Shown here piece after piece: positions 16,835 through 24,147 of a stretch of DNA of 32,630 nucleotides. A program made the position numbers and the translations under genes. Positions within the stretch are counted from its first letter, which is position 1. Every line of letters starts with the position of its first letter. The notes below the pieces were generated by a model. That model was given only the letters and a program-made list of their open reading frames with translations. It did not search any database and had not been told where the DNA came from. Location of the stretch: the NCBI GenBank assembly GCA_964400875.1, contig CAYNWK010000038.1:1-32630 (forward strand), read 5' to 3'. This stretch comes from CAYNWK01 sp964400875. Lineage in GTDB: Bacteria; Chloroflexota; Anaerolineae; Anaerolineales; UBA4823.

Positions 16835-17524
16835 ATGTTCGTTTTGATCACCGGTGGGGGACGCACAGCCACACAGCTGGCCTCGGGGTTGATTTCTCAG
16901 AATTTCCAGGTTCACTTGGTGGAGAACCGCCCGGAAGTGCTCGCACGTTTGCATCGCGAGCTTCCAACCGAGATGATCGTCGAAGGGCATCCCACCGATA
17001 TGGATGTGCTCGATCGGGCTGGGATCAAGCGCGCCCAGGTGCTGGTTGCCTGTGGGTCTGACGACGAAGACAACCTGGCGGTCTGCTTTCTGGCGCGCCG
17101 GCGGTTCCAGGTGCCGCGCATCATCGCCCGGATCAACAATCCACGCAATGCCTGGCTGTTCGATGAGAAGTTCCACGTTGACGTCGCCCTCGATCAGTCC
17201 GAGATCCTCTCGAACTTAATCGCGGAGGAGATGTCCTTGGGAGATATGATGACGCTGTTGAAGCTGCGGCGGGGCGAATATTCCCTGGTTGAGGAAAAGA
17301 TACCCGCTGGAGCGAAAGCGGTTGGGGTCGCGATCAAGGACTTGGTTTTGCCAGATGAATGTGTCATTGCGGCTATCATTCGAGGCGGGAAGGTTGTTGT
17401 CCCCAGGGGAATCACGGTTCTGCAGCAGGATGATGAAGTGCTGGCTATCAGCGATCGTGGAGGGGTAGAGCGTCTCGCCGAACTTTTCTCCCCACCAGAT
17501 TCCTCCAAAGATATGTCTCAATGA
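16835..17524 (+). CDS. RCK/TrkA potassium-channel regulatory protein 2
   Basis: This 229-residue second RCK protein has an N-terminal Rossmann fold (ITGGGRTATQLA, about 5-16) whose third glycine is replaced by alanine, and Glu30 (LVENR) at the end of strand 2. The SDDEDNLAVCFLARRRF segment (about 75-91) matches the TrkA_N family. A TrkA_C domain covers about 140-220 (EEKIPAGAKAVGVAIKDL). The differences from the first copy suggest that the two bind different ligands or form a heteromer. It is cotranscribed with the first RCK gene. The final tail (PPDSSKDMSQ) is probably disordered. Confidence 0.88.
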   Translation: MFVLITGGGRTATQLASGLISQNFQVHLVENRPEVLARLHRELPTEMIVEGHPTDMDVLDRAGIKRAQVLVACGSDDEDNLAVCFLARRRFQVPRIIARINNPRNAWLFDEKFHVDVALDQSEILSNLIAEEMSLGDMMTLLKLRRGEYSLVEEKIPAGAKAVGVAIKDLVLPDECVIAAIIRGGKVVVPRGITVLQQDDEVLAISDRGGVERLAELFSPPDSSKDMSQ

Positions 17525-17525
17525 T

Positions 17526-17562
17526 CGCCGGATTCGGAGCCAAATTCAATTCGTTTCCGGCG
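17526..17562 (+). terminator. Weak hairpin after the second RCK gene
   Basis: CGCCGGA (17526-17532) and TCCGGCG (17556-17562) form a 7-bp stem with a 23-base loop just after the TGA at 17522-17524. A short CTTTTGCCTT follows. This may be a weak terminator ahead of the rpmH promoter. Confidence 0.3.
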
Positions 17563-17594
17563 CAGGCTTTTGCCTTGATCGGATATAGAATTAT

Positions 17595-17623
17595 TTGACC
17601 AAACTTTACCCATCGGTTATAAT
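17595..17623 (+). promoter_or_regulatory. Sigma-70 promoter of the rpmH operon
   Basis: TTGACC (17595-17600), a 17-base spacer and TATAAT (17618-17623) give 11 of 12 consensus matches. This is the best promoter in the window and fits highly expressed ribosomal and membrane-insertion genes. Transcription should begin near 17630, leaving a leader of about 90 bases. Confidence 0.8.
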
Positions 17624-17635
17624 CATCATTTGTCT

Positions 17636-17649
17636 GTGACGTACGTCAC
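17636..17649 (+). promoter_or_regulatory. Perfect 14-bp palindrome at the rpmH transcription start
   Basis: GTGACGTACGTCAC is its own reverse complement and lies 6-19 bases after the predicted start point. The position and symmetry suit an operator for a dimeric regulator, though chance or an RNA hairpin tip is possible. Confidence 0.4.
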
Positions 17650-17693
17650 CCATCCAAGAGCCGAGCCGCCAGCAGTGTGGCTCGGAGGTGGGT
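17648..17693 (+). other. Two-part hairpin in the rpmH leader
   Basis: An outer stem pairs ACCCATC (17648-17654) with GGTGGGT (17687-17693). An inner stem pairs CCGAGCC with GGCTCGG. The structure ends 25 bases before the rpmH start codon and has no T-run, so a leader-RNA role in translation or stability control is more likely than termination. Confidence 0.45.
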
Positions 17694-17718
17694 TAGATAT
17701 TAATTTCAGGGAAGTGTT

Positions 17719-17895
17719 ATGCCAAAGAGAACGTATCAACCAAAGAAACGCAGGCGGGCGCGCGTCCATGGTTTTCGTGCTCGCATGAAGACCTCCGGAG
17801 GGCGCAAAGTTTTAAAGTCCCGTCGTCAAAAGGGTCGCCATCAGCTGGCGCCAACTAAGAATAACCACGTTAAGAAGACGAATTGGAAAGGTTAG
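17719..17895 (+). CDS. rpmH: 50S ribosomal protein L34, with C-terminal extension
   Basis: This 58-residue, strongly basic protein has MPKRTYQPKKRRRARVHGF at the start and FRARMKTSGGRKVLKSRR in the middle, the hallmark L34 sequence that packs against 23S rRNA. Most bacterial L34 proteins have 44-47 residues. This one continues with NNHVKKTNWKG after the usual KGR-x-L-x-P-TK end. CAGGGAAG lies about 5 bases before the ATG at 17719. It heads the rpmH-rnpA-yidD-lipoprotein-yidC-jag cluster. The gene is short but unmistakable. Confidence 0.96.
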   Translation: MPKRTYQPKKRRRARVHGFRARMKTSGGRKVLKSRRQKGRHQLAPTKNNHVKKTNWKG

Positions 17896-17928
17896 TCGCT
17901 CCGCAGCGAGCTCTGCTAGAACCCCTGG

Positions 17929-18306
17929 ATGGTATTGGCGGCAAGCAAAATTTCGGTGAAGCGCAGGTTTCGCCTGAGCAAGGCTACCGATTTCGAGCGG
18001 GTGAGGCGAGAGGGAAAATCCTTTGCCCACCCGCTGATCGTGTTGATCGTCAAGCAGAATGACCTTGACCACTCACGTTTTGCCGTTGCCGCAGGTCGCT
18101 CCGTTGGGAATGCTGTACAGCGAAACCGCGCCAAGCGCCGCTTGCGCGCCGCCATTCGGACACTCGTCCCCCGGTTGGAGCCAGGCTGGGATGCTGTTAT
18201 CTTGGCGCGCCATCCGCTGTCGCAGGCCTTTTTTCAGGATCTCCAGGAAGCTCTACAATCCTGCTTCCAGCGTGCTCGCATTTTGAAAGATTTCCATGAG
18301 GAGTGA
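17929..18306 (+). CDS. rnpA: Ribonuclease P protein component
   Basis: This is the protein subunit of RNase P, which helps the RNA subunit mature tRNA 5' ends. The 125-residue product is basic and has the RNR signature region VGNAVQRNRAKRRLRAAIR (about 59-77), after FRLSKATDFERVRREG. The ATG at 17929 is chosen; a GTG at 17956 (VKRRFRL) is also possible, and neither has a strong ribosome binding site. The gene lies 33 bases after rpmH, the usual bacterial order. Its last 11 bases overlap the start of yidD in another frame. Confidence 0.93.
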   Translation: MVLAASKISVKRRFRLSKATDFERVRREGKSFAHPLIVLIVKQNDLDHSRFAVAAGRSVGNAVQRNRAKRRLRAAIRTLVPRLEPGWDAVILARHPLSQAFFQDLQEALQSCFQRARILKDFHEE

Positions 18307-18589
18307 AGCTCACCTCGAACACGACTACGCTACAGAACCCAGATTGCGGGATCTCCCCCGGACCCTGGAGAATTTCCCGCGCCTGGTGCTGCTGGCGTTG
18401 ATTCGCTTGTACCAAAACACCCTGTCGCGCGGTTTGCCTCCGGACACTTGCCGTTTTTATCCTTCTTGTTCTCACTACGGGTATCAATCAATCTATAAGT
18501 ACGGCGCGATCAAAGGCAGTGTGATGGCGGTTTGGCGTGTGGTCCGTTGCAATCCATTCAACCCGGGAGGTTACGATCCAGTCCCTTGA
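18296..18589 (+). CDS. yidD: Membrane protein insertion efficiency factor YidD
   Basis: This 97-residue protein contains the DUF37/YidD core: LVLLALIRLYQNTLS (about 30-44), CRFYPSCSHYGYQSIYKYG (about 52-70) with its conserved cysteines, and RCNPFNPGGYDPVP at the C-terminus. YidD helps YidC insert proteins into the cytoplasmic membrane and associates with it through an amphipathic helix. The N-terminal ~28 residues are longer than in most relatives (usually 70-85 in total). The start overlaps the end of rnpA by 11 bases, as in many bacteria. Confidence 0.93.
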   Translation: MRSEAHLEHDYATEPRLRDLPRTLENFPRLVLLALIRLYQNTLSRGLPPDTCRFYPSCSHYGYQSIYKYGAIKGSVMAVWRVVRCNPFNPGGYDPVP

Positions 18590-18675
18590 AGAAGGCATGC
18601 CTTATTTTTGGACTGACAGGCAGCCGCTGCTTGATGCAGCGCGGGAAGATCGCCTCACCATCGAAAGAACATACC

Positions 18676-19755
18676 ATGAACCGCAAACGCATTCTGCTCA
18701 TCTTGACTGTACTGATTCTCGGCAGCTTACTCAGCGCCTGTTCACGAGGTATTGCCGCCTCCAGCTGGCCCGGCCTGACGGTCGATGGCGACACTGCTTA
18801 TCTGGCTTATGGCAACCAGGTGCATGCGGTCGATATCTCCAATGGTCGTCCGCGCTGGCTTTTTCCGCAGGAAGTGGATAATGGCCTCTCCTTCTACAAC
18901 GATCCGCAGCTAACGGAAGACGGGCAGCTGGTGATCGGCGCTTACAATCACGTACTTTTCAGCCTGAACCCGGATACCGGCCAGTCAAACTGGCAGTTTG
19001 CCGGTGCGCGGAACCGGTACATCGCCAGCCCGCTAACGGGCGACGGCGCTATCTATGCCCCCAACGCGGATAAGTTTCTCTACGCCGTTGATTTGGCCGG
19101 AAACCTGATTTGGCGCGTCGAAACCGATGGTGAAGGCTGGGCCAAGCCGGTTACCGATCCCAGCTGCGATTGTATCTACATGCCTTCGCTGGATCACAAG
19201 ATCTATGCCTTTGACGCCGCAAATGGCGGCTTGCTCTGGGAAAGCGGCGATCTGGGTGGGTCCGTCGTCGGCACGCCTGCTTACTCGGAAGGCATCCTCT
19301 ACGTCGGATCGTTCAACAGTGAAATGCTGGCGATCGACTCTCAGGACGGTTCGGTAATCTGGCGCACGCCCGTGGAGGGTTGGGTGTGGTCCGGTCCGCA
19401 GTTGGTGGATGGTATGCTTTACTTTGGCGATTTGAACGGTAATTTTTATAAAATGGACGCCTCCAATGGGGACGAAGTCTGGCGGATCACCAGCGCTGAA
19501 ATGGACGGTCCAATCACCGGATCTCCGCTGGTGCAGGATGGCAGCATATACATCCCGACGGAATCGGGTACGTTGTTCGCCTACGATACGGAGGCGACTC
19601 CGCTTTGGTCGCAAACCGTCGGCGGTAAGCTGCATACTTCTCCGGTGGCGGCAGGAGATGCTATCCTGGTCGCGCCCATTGACGCCGATGCGCTTCTGGT
19701 CGCTTTGACCAATGAAGGCGCAATACGTTGGTCGTATACTACCGCGGAGCAGTAG
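18676..19755 (+). CDS. PQQ-repeat (BamB-like) beta-propeller lipoprotein
   Basis: This 359-residue exported lipoprotein has a basic start (MNRKRILLIL), a hydrophobic helix and the lipobox LLSAC with Cys22 as the lipid-linked residue. The rest consists of about seven or eight repeats of the pattern (I/L)YAxDxxxGxxxW, for example IYAFDAANGGLLW and MLAIDSQDGSVIW, typical of an outward-facing propeller. The tryptophan-docking pattern does not by itself imply PQQ binding. The ATG at 18676 is chosen because it begins the signal sequence. The position between yidD and yidC suggests a role in envelope protein assembly, comparable to BamB, but this is inference. Confidence 0.88.
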   Translation: MNRKRILLILTVLILGSLLSACSRGIAASSWPGLTVDGDTAYLAYGNQVHAVDISNGRPRWLFPQEVDNGLSFYNDPQLTEDGQLVIGAYNHVLFSLNPDTGQSNWQFAGARNRYIASPLTGDGAIYAPNADKFLYAVDLAGNLIWRVETDGEGWAKPVTDPSCDCIYMPSLDHKIYAFDAANGGLLWESGDLGGSVVGTPAYSEGILYVGSFNSEMLAIDSQDGSVIWRTPVEGWVWSGPQLVDGMLYFGDLNGNFYKMDASNGDEVWRITSAEMDGPITGSPLVQDGSIYIPTESGTLFAYDTEATPLWSQTVGGKLHTSPVAAGDAILVAPIDADALLVALTNEGAIRWSYTTAEQ

Positions 19756-19800
19756 CGTTCCCTAACCTTTCTCGCTTAGTTTTATTTATGGATACAGGAT

Positions 19801-20574
19801 ATGTGGGATACAATAATTATCAATCCAATGGTCAACACCCTGCTGTGGATTTACAGCGTCCTGGGTCAGAATTTCGGTCTTTCCATCATCGTTTTCACCA
19901 TATTAATCCGTTTGCTGACCTATCCTCTGACCGCTTCGCAGCTCAAGAGCACCCAGGCGATGCAGGAGATGCAAAAATCCAAGAAATGGCTGGACATGCA
20001 GAAGAAATATAAAGATGATAAGGAGAAGCTCGCTCAAGAGCAAATGAAGCTGTACCAGGAAATGGGTGTGAACCCTTTTGGTTCCTGTCTCCCAACCATC
20101 ATTCAGTTTCCGATCATCATCGGGCTGTACCAAGGGATTATTCGCGCCCTGGCGGTGACCCCGGTCCAATTGCTGGATCTTTCCCGGCACGTTTATCCTT
20201 TCATCGACGCCGCTGTGTTGATCCCCCTGAACAATCGTTTCCTATGGATGGACTTGGCCTTACCAGAGAAGGACTTTGGTCTGGCGATCGCCGGGATCGG
20301 AATTCCCGTACTGGCGATATTCGTCGTCATCACCACGTATTTGCAGTCGAAGTTGATGACTCCGCCATCTACTGGCGGCGATCAAGGCGCGAATATGTCG
20401 AAAGCGATGAATATGTATATGCCTTTGTTTATGGGATACCTTGCTTATACATTTTCCTCCGGTTTAGCTCTTTACTTCGTGACCAGCAACCTGGTGGGTG
20501 TGCTGCAATACGCACTGATGGGGAGGTTAGATTGGCGGAATCTAATACCAAAACGGGGTAGCGCTGCGGGGTAA
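19801..20574 (+). CDS. yidC: Membrane protein insertase YidC/Oxa1/Alb3
   Basis: YidC inserts membrane proteins alone or with SecYEG. This 257-residue protein is the short form without the large periplasmic domain of proteobacterial YidC. It has about five helices. The first core helix is FGLSIIVFTILIRLLTYPLT with the conserved Arg in the membrane groove (about 37), followed by a charged cytoplasmic hairpin (about 50-90) and NPFGSCLPTIIQFPIIIGLYQ. The end has LALYFVTSNLVGVLQ and a short basic tail. The ATG at 19801 lies 45 bases after the lipoprotein stop. jag follows 29 bases downstream, as in many genomes. Confidence 0.95.
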   Translation: MWDTIIINPMVNTLLWIYSVLGQNFGLSIIVFTILIRLLTYPLTASQLKSTQAMQEMQKSKKWLDMQKKYKDDKEKLAQEQMKLYQEMGVNPFGSCLPTIIQFPIIIGLYQGIIRALAVTPVQLLDLSRHVYPFIDAAVLIPLNNRFLWMDLALPEKDFGLAIAGIGIPVLAIFVVITTYLQSKLMTPPSTGGDQGANMSKAMNMYMPLFMGYLAYTFSSGLALYFVTSNLVGVLQYALMGRLDWRNLIPKRGSAAG

Positions 20575-20603
20575 GGTGGATTTGTGATTATAGAGAGGTG
20601 GAA

Positions 20604-21401
20604 ATGAACGAGAAACGGGCCAGTTTAGAGGTTATCGCTGCCACCGTGGACGAAGCGATCGCGAAAGGTCTGCTCGACCTTGGGCTAACCCTGGATAAAG
20701 TAGATGTTGAAGTGCTGGATGAGGGCAGCCGCGGTTTGTTGGGCTTTGGTACCCGCCACGCACGGGTCCGCCTGACGATTAAAGCGCCTAAGGACAAACC
20801 AGTTGAGAGTCCGGTCGCTGAGGAAGAACCCGCCGATCTTGCGCCGGAAACCCCTGATGTCGAAGAGGTGCAGGAACCGGAACCGAAAGAGGAAGTGGAG
20901 TCTGAACCAGCCCGCCAGCTGACCGCAGATGATTTTATTTTGTCGATCGCAGAAGAGACGGTCAGCGAGTTGTTGGAGAAGATGCGCATCCGCGCCCGGG
21001 TGGAGGCTGAGTTTGGTGAAGCCGATGACTCTCGCAACCGGGTTCCCGTCCACGTCAACGTGTATGGCGACGATCTCAGCATCCTGATCGGGCGTGGCGC
21101 TGAGACGCTTAATGCGCTGCAGTACATCACCACGCTGATCGTCAGTAAGGAGATCGGGCACGGTGTGCCCCTGGTGGTCGACGTAGAGGGCTACCGGGTT
21201 CGCCGCGAAAACCAGCTGCGCCAATTGGCCCGCCAGATGGCGGACCAGGCGGTCAAAACCGGACGCCGCCAGGTGTTAGAACCAATGCCGCCCAACGAAC
21301 GGCGCATCGTACACATTGAGCTGCGTGATAACGACCAGGTCACGACTGAAAGCATTGACGAAGATCCGCGCCGGAAAGTAACCATCATTCCCAAACAATA
21401 A
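20604..21401 (+). CDS. jag: Jag/KhpB RNA-binding protein (Jag_N, KH, R3H)
   Basis: This 265-residue RNA-binding protein has an N-terminal Jag domain (about 5-60, EGSRGLLGFGTRHARV), an acidic linker (about 62-105), a KH domain with the loop IGRGAETLNALQYI (about 161-174) and an R3H domain (about 200-255, ENQLRQLARQMADQA, PNERRIVHIEL). Jag/KhpB proteins bind small RNAs and mRNAs and affect cell elongation and division. The ATG at 20604 has GAGAGG at 20593-20598; a GTG at 20598 overlaps that site. It is the last gene of the rpmH cluster before a hairpin. Confidence 0.94.
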   Translation: MNEKRASLEVIAATVDEAIAKGLLDLGLTLDKVDVEVLDEGSRGLLGFGTRHARVRLTIKAPKDKPVESPVAEEEPADLAPETPDVEEVQEPEPKEEVESEPARQLTADDFILSIAEETVSELLEKMRIRARVEAEFGEADDSRNRVPVHVNVYGDDLSILIGRGAETLNALQYITTLIVSKEIGHGVPLVVDVEGYRVRRENQLRQLARQMADQAVKTGRRQVLEPMPPNERRIVHIELRDNDQVTTESIDEDPRRKVTIIPKQ

Positions 21402-21428
21402 CCCAATTTTTCATGGGGTATTTTCAGC

Positions 21429-21464
21429 GACGCACCAGCGAGGCGCAGCGCGCCCGGGTGCGTC
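21429..21464 (+). terminator. Probable terminator of the rpmH-jag cluster
   Basis: An outer stem pairs GACGCACC (21429-21436) with GGTGCGTC (21457-21464). An inner stem pairs GGCGC with GCGCC around AGC. A short T-rich tail (GTCGTTTATCTTT) follows. It begins 27 bases after the jag stop and precedes the next promoter. Confidence 0.5.
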
Positions 21465-21483
21465 GTGTCGTTTATCTTTCAGG

Positions 21484-21489
21484 TATAAT
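21484..21489 (+). promoter_or_regulatory. -10 box of a probable leaderless promoter (PfkB-parAB)
   Basis: TATAAT ends 6 bases before the ATG at 21496, and no ribosome binding site is present. The preceding bases TTTCAGGTATA (21477-21487) match the HAD-gene promoter exactly. It probably drives the PfkB kinase gene and parA/parB. Confidence 0.55.
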
Positions 21490-21495
21490 GCTGGT

Positions 21496-22344
21496 ATGTA
21501 CCAACTCACACATTTAGAGCCGGTAGATTATCTGGTCATCGGGCACCTGGTCAAAGATCTCACCCCGCAAGGTCCTCAGCTCGGCGGCACCTCCGCTTAC
21601 GCCGCCTTGATGGCGAATGCCCTGGGGCTGCGTGTTGGGGTGGTGACCTCTTGGGGCGCAGAGCTGCCCTTGGGGCGGCTGCGGGATATCCCGATCGTCA
21701 GTTTGCCGGCGGAACAAAGCACAACCTTCGAAAACTTGGAAGTATCCGGCGGGCGCATCCAGACGCTGCATCACGTCGCTCCGAACCTGAACCTCAACCT
21801 GGTCCCGGAACCCTGGAAGAATGCTCCTATCGTTCACCTGGGACCGGTCGCCCAGGAGGTTGAGCCAACCCTGGCGCGGCACTTTTCCGGTTCTTTACTC
21901 TGCATGACTCCCCAAGGCTGGTTGCGCGCCTGGGATCGGCAGGGAAAAGTCTTCTCAACGGAATGGCCCGAAGCGCGCTTCGTGTTGGAGAAAGCCGGTG
22001 CGGTGGTGATCAGCATTGAAGACGTCGATTACGATGAAGATCGGATCGATGAGATGGCGGCCTCTTGCCGTGTGCTGGCGGTAACGGAGAACGAGTCCGG
22101 GGCGCGCTTATACTGGCACGGGGATGTGCGCCGTTTTAATGCGCCGCAGATCGAGGTTGTTGACCCGGTTGGGGCAGGCGATATCTTTGCGGCGGCTTTC
22201 TTTGTGCGCCTGTTTACCACGCGCGATCCCTGGGAAGCTGCCCGTTTCGCCACCCAGCTGGCTTCGATCTCGGTCACCCGCCCGAGTTTGGATGGCATCC
22301 CCACCTCTGAAGAGATCCAGGAGCACTTGGTTGAGGTATTCTGA
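21496..22344 (+). CDS. PfkB-family carbohydrate/nucleoside kinase
   Basis: This 282-residue ribokinase-fold protein has LGGTSAYAALMANALGL (about 29-45), the PfkB N-terminal region, and DPVGAGDIFAAAFF (about 221-234), which carries the anion hole and the catalytic Asp of the GAGD motif. The family phosphorylates sugars, nucleosides or cofactors with ATP. It is shorter than typical ribokinases (300-330), and the substrate lid appears reduced, so the substrate cannot be named. The start is supported by the TATAAT box 6 bases upstream and the lack of other initiation signals. Its stop is 3 bases before the parA GTG, so it is probably cotranscribed with parA and parB. Confidence 0.85.
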   Translation: MYQLTHLEPVDYLVIGHLVKDLTPQGPQLGGTSAYAALMANALGLRVGVVTSWGAELPLGRLRDIPIVSLPAEQSTTFENLEVSGGRIQTLHHVAPNLNLNLVPEPWKNAPIVHLGPVAQEVEPTLARHFSGSLLCMTPQGWLRAWDRQGKVFSTEWPEARFVLEKAGAVVISIEDVDYDEDRIDEMAASCRVLAVTENESGARLYWHGDVRRFNAPQIEVVDPVGAGDIFAAAFFVRLFTTRDPWEAARFATQLASISVTRPSLDGIPTSEEIQEHLVEVF

Positions 22345-22347
22345 TCC

Positions 22348-23139
22348 GTGAGCCGGATATATACACTGGCAAATCAAAAAGGCGGGGTTGGCAAAACTAC
22401 TACTGCCATTAATCTGGGAGCTTATTTAGCCTATTACGGCCAGCGCGTGCTCCTGGTGGACCTGGACCCACAAGCCAACGCTACTTCTTGCCTGGGGGTA
22501 AATAAAAACAGCGTACGCGGTGGGGTTTATGAAACGCTGATCGGCCGCTCTGCTCCTGCTGCACACATCTTGCATAACCCACGATTGAAGCTCTCGCTGC
22601 TGCCTTCTTCGCCCGCGCTGGCAGGCGCAGAGATCGAGCTGGTCAATGAGATGGCGCGGGAGACGCGCCTGAAGAACGCGCTCGCCTCCATAGAAGATCG
22701 TTACGACTACGTCCTGATCGATTGTCCGCCGTCGTTAGGCTTGCTGACCTTGAACGGGCTTGTGGCCGGACGCAGTGGCGTGGTTATCCCGGTTCAGTGC
22801 GAATATCTGCCCCTGGAAGGCTTAGGGCAGTTGACACAGACGATCGACCGGGTCAGGCAAGCCCTCTTTCCCGATCTCCATGTGCGCGGGGTGGTGCTGA
22901 CCATGTACGATGGGCGCACGAATCTTTCCAATGATGTGGTCGCAGAAGTGCGTCGGCACTTCCCCGAGCGGGTCTTCGAGTCGCTCATCCCGCGCAGTGT
23001 CCGTCTGGCCGAAGCCCCATCATATGGCCAACCGATCACGGTTCACGCCCCGAACTCACCGGGCGCGCAGGCGTATGCAGCTCTGGCGTTGGAAGTTCTG
23101 ACCGGTGATGGTGTGCAAATCCCGGCATTGCAGAATTAA
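22348..23139 (+). CDS. parA: Chromosome-partitioning ATPase ParA/Soj
   Basis: This 263-residue P-loop ATPase has the deviant Walker A KGGVGKTTT (11-19) with both lysines, VDLDPQAN (about 38-45; switch I/A') and YVLIDCPPSLGLLTLNG (about 119-135; Walker B). ParA binds DNA in its ATP form and moves ParB-parS complexes to segregate chromosomes. The GTG at 22348 is 3 bases after the PfkB stop and gives the canonical MSRIYTLANQKGG start. parB follows 40 bases downstream. The absence of plasmid replication genes and the linkage to jag and yidC indicate the chromosomal system. Confidence 0.95.
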   Translation: MSRIYTLANQKGGVGKTTTAINLGAYLAYYGQRVLLVDLDPQANATSCLGVNKNSVRGGVYETLIGRSAPAAHILHNPRLKLSLLPSSPALAGAEIELVNEMARETRLKNALASIEDRYDYVLIDCPPSLGLLTLNGLVAGRSGVVIPVQCEYLPLEGLGQLTQTIDRVRQALFPDLHVRGVVLTMYDGRTNLSNDVVAEVRRHFPERVFESLIPRSVRLAEAPSYGQPITVHAPNSPGAQAYAALALEVLTGDGVQIPALQN

Positions 23140-23179
23140 CGGCTTTTCATTCCGATTGATTTGGTGAGCAACGTTGAAT

Positions 23180-24052
23180 ATGGCAAAGAAATCCGGTCTT
23201 GGTAGAGGTTTGGACGCACTGATCACCTCAACGCAGGGCGAGCCTGCAGTTCGCGGCGTCCAGCAGATTCCTTTAGAGGCGATCCAGCCCAATCCGCGCC
23301 AGCCGCGGGCACGCGTTGACGAGCAGCAGCTGGCTGAACTGGCCGCATCCATCCGGGAGCACGGGGTGATCCAGCCGCTGATCGTCACTGAAATTGGAGG
23401 TGGGCAGGGCTACACGTTGATCGCCGGTGAGCGGCGTCTGTTGGCTGCCCGCCAGGCTGGCTTGAGAGAAGTTCCAGTCATCTTGCGCGAGGCTTCCGAA
23501 CAGCAGCTGGTGGAGCTGGCTCTGGTGGAGAACGTCCAGCGCGCCGATTTGAACCCGCTGGAAGCCGCGGAAGCCTACCGGCAGCTGAACGAGGATTTTG
23601 GGCTTTCGCACGAGGAGATCGCCGAGCGGGTGGGAAAAAGCCGGGTCGCCGTCACCAACACGATGCGGCTGTTGAAGTTGGTACCGATCGTGCAGCAAGC
23701 GCTGGTGGAAGGATCGATCAGCGAAGGCCATGCCCGCGCGCTGTTGACCTTGCCCAACCCCCAGGCGCAATCTGCCGCGCTGCAAATCGTCCTTCAAAAG
23801 GGATTGAATGTACGCCAGACGGAAGAATACGTACGCCGTTTGAGCGGTGAAAGACCATCCCCAAAGCCGGCTCCCAGCCCCGCTCCGGAGATCAAGGCGC
23901 TTGAAGAACGCTTACGTGAGTATTTCGGCACCAAGGTCAGCCTCAAACAGCGGGGAATAGGCGGCAGGTTGGTGATCAACTATTATTCTCAGGAAGAGCT
24001 TGAAGCGATCCTGGGTCTCATCTTCACAGAAGAGACGCCGGACGGTTTATAA
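23180..24052 (+). CDS. parB: Chromosome-partitioning protein ParB/Spo0J
   Basis: This 290-residue ParB has an N-terminal KSGLGRGLDALI box that contacts ParA, the CTPase-type ParB_N domain (about 35-125) with AGERRLLAARQAG and ENVQRADLNPLEAAEAYR, a helix-turn-helix (SHEEIAERVGKSRVAVTN, about 143-160) for parS recognition, a proline-rich linker (about 227-240) and a C-terminal dimerisation segment. ParB loads at parS and slides as a CTP-dependent clamp. The ATG at 23180 is chosen; a TTG at 23174 is in frame and closer to GGTGAG. No consensus parS (GTTTCACGTGAAAC-like) was seen in the window. Confidence 0.95.
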   Translation: MAKKSGLGRGLDALITSTQGEPAVRGVQQIPLEAIQPNPRQPRARVDEQQLAELAASIREHGVIQPLIVTEIGGGQGYTLIAGERRLLAARQAGLREVPVILREASEQQLVELALVENVQRADLNPLEAAEAYRQLNEDFGLSHEEIAERVGKSRVAVTNTMRLLKLVPIVQQALVEGSISEGHARALLTLPNPQAQSAALQIVLQKGLNVRQTEEYVRRLSGERPSPKPAPSPAPEIKALEERLREYFGTKVSLKQRGIGGRLVINYYSQEELEAILGLIFTEETPDGL

Positions 24053-24075
24053 TTGCCCCATCGCACTACCCTGAA

Positions 24076-24131
24076 AGGCGGATTTCATGGATTGGCAGGC
24101 AGGGTCTGTGAAGGTCCGCCTGTTTGCTTTT
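24076..24131 (+). terminator. Possible terminator after parB
   Basis: AGGCGGATTTCA (24076-24087) pairs with TGAA(GG)TCCGCCT (ending 24121), with a two-base bulge and a long loop. GTTTGCTTTT follows at once. It ends 4 bases before the ribosome binding site of the amidohydrolase gene, so it could also act as an attenuator. Confidence 0.4.
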
Positions 24132-24147
24132 AAAGGGAGGGTCCTCC

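Noticed and set aside
16139..17176. 345-codon open frame on the minus strand
   Set aside because: It lies opposite both RCK/TrkA genes, which have clear motifs, and its translation shows no recognisable domain. It is an antisense shadow of G+C-rich coding sequence.
17525..17718. Replication origin beside rpmH
   Set aside because: No dnaA gene and no cluster of TTATCCACA-like boxes is present, so gene order alone does not place oriC here.
21402..24147. parS site near parA/parB
   Set aside because: No sequence close to the consensus GTTTCACGTGAAAC was seen in the gaps or nearby.
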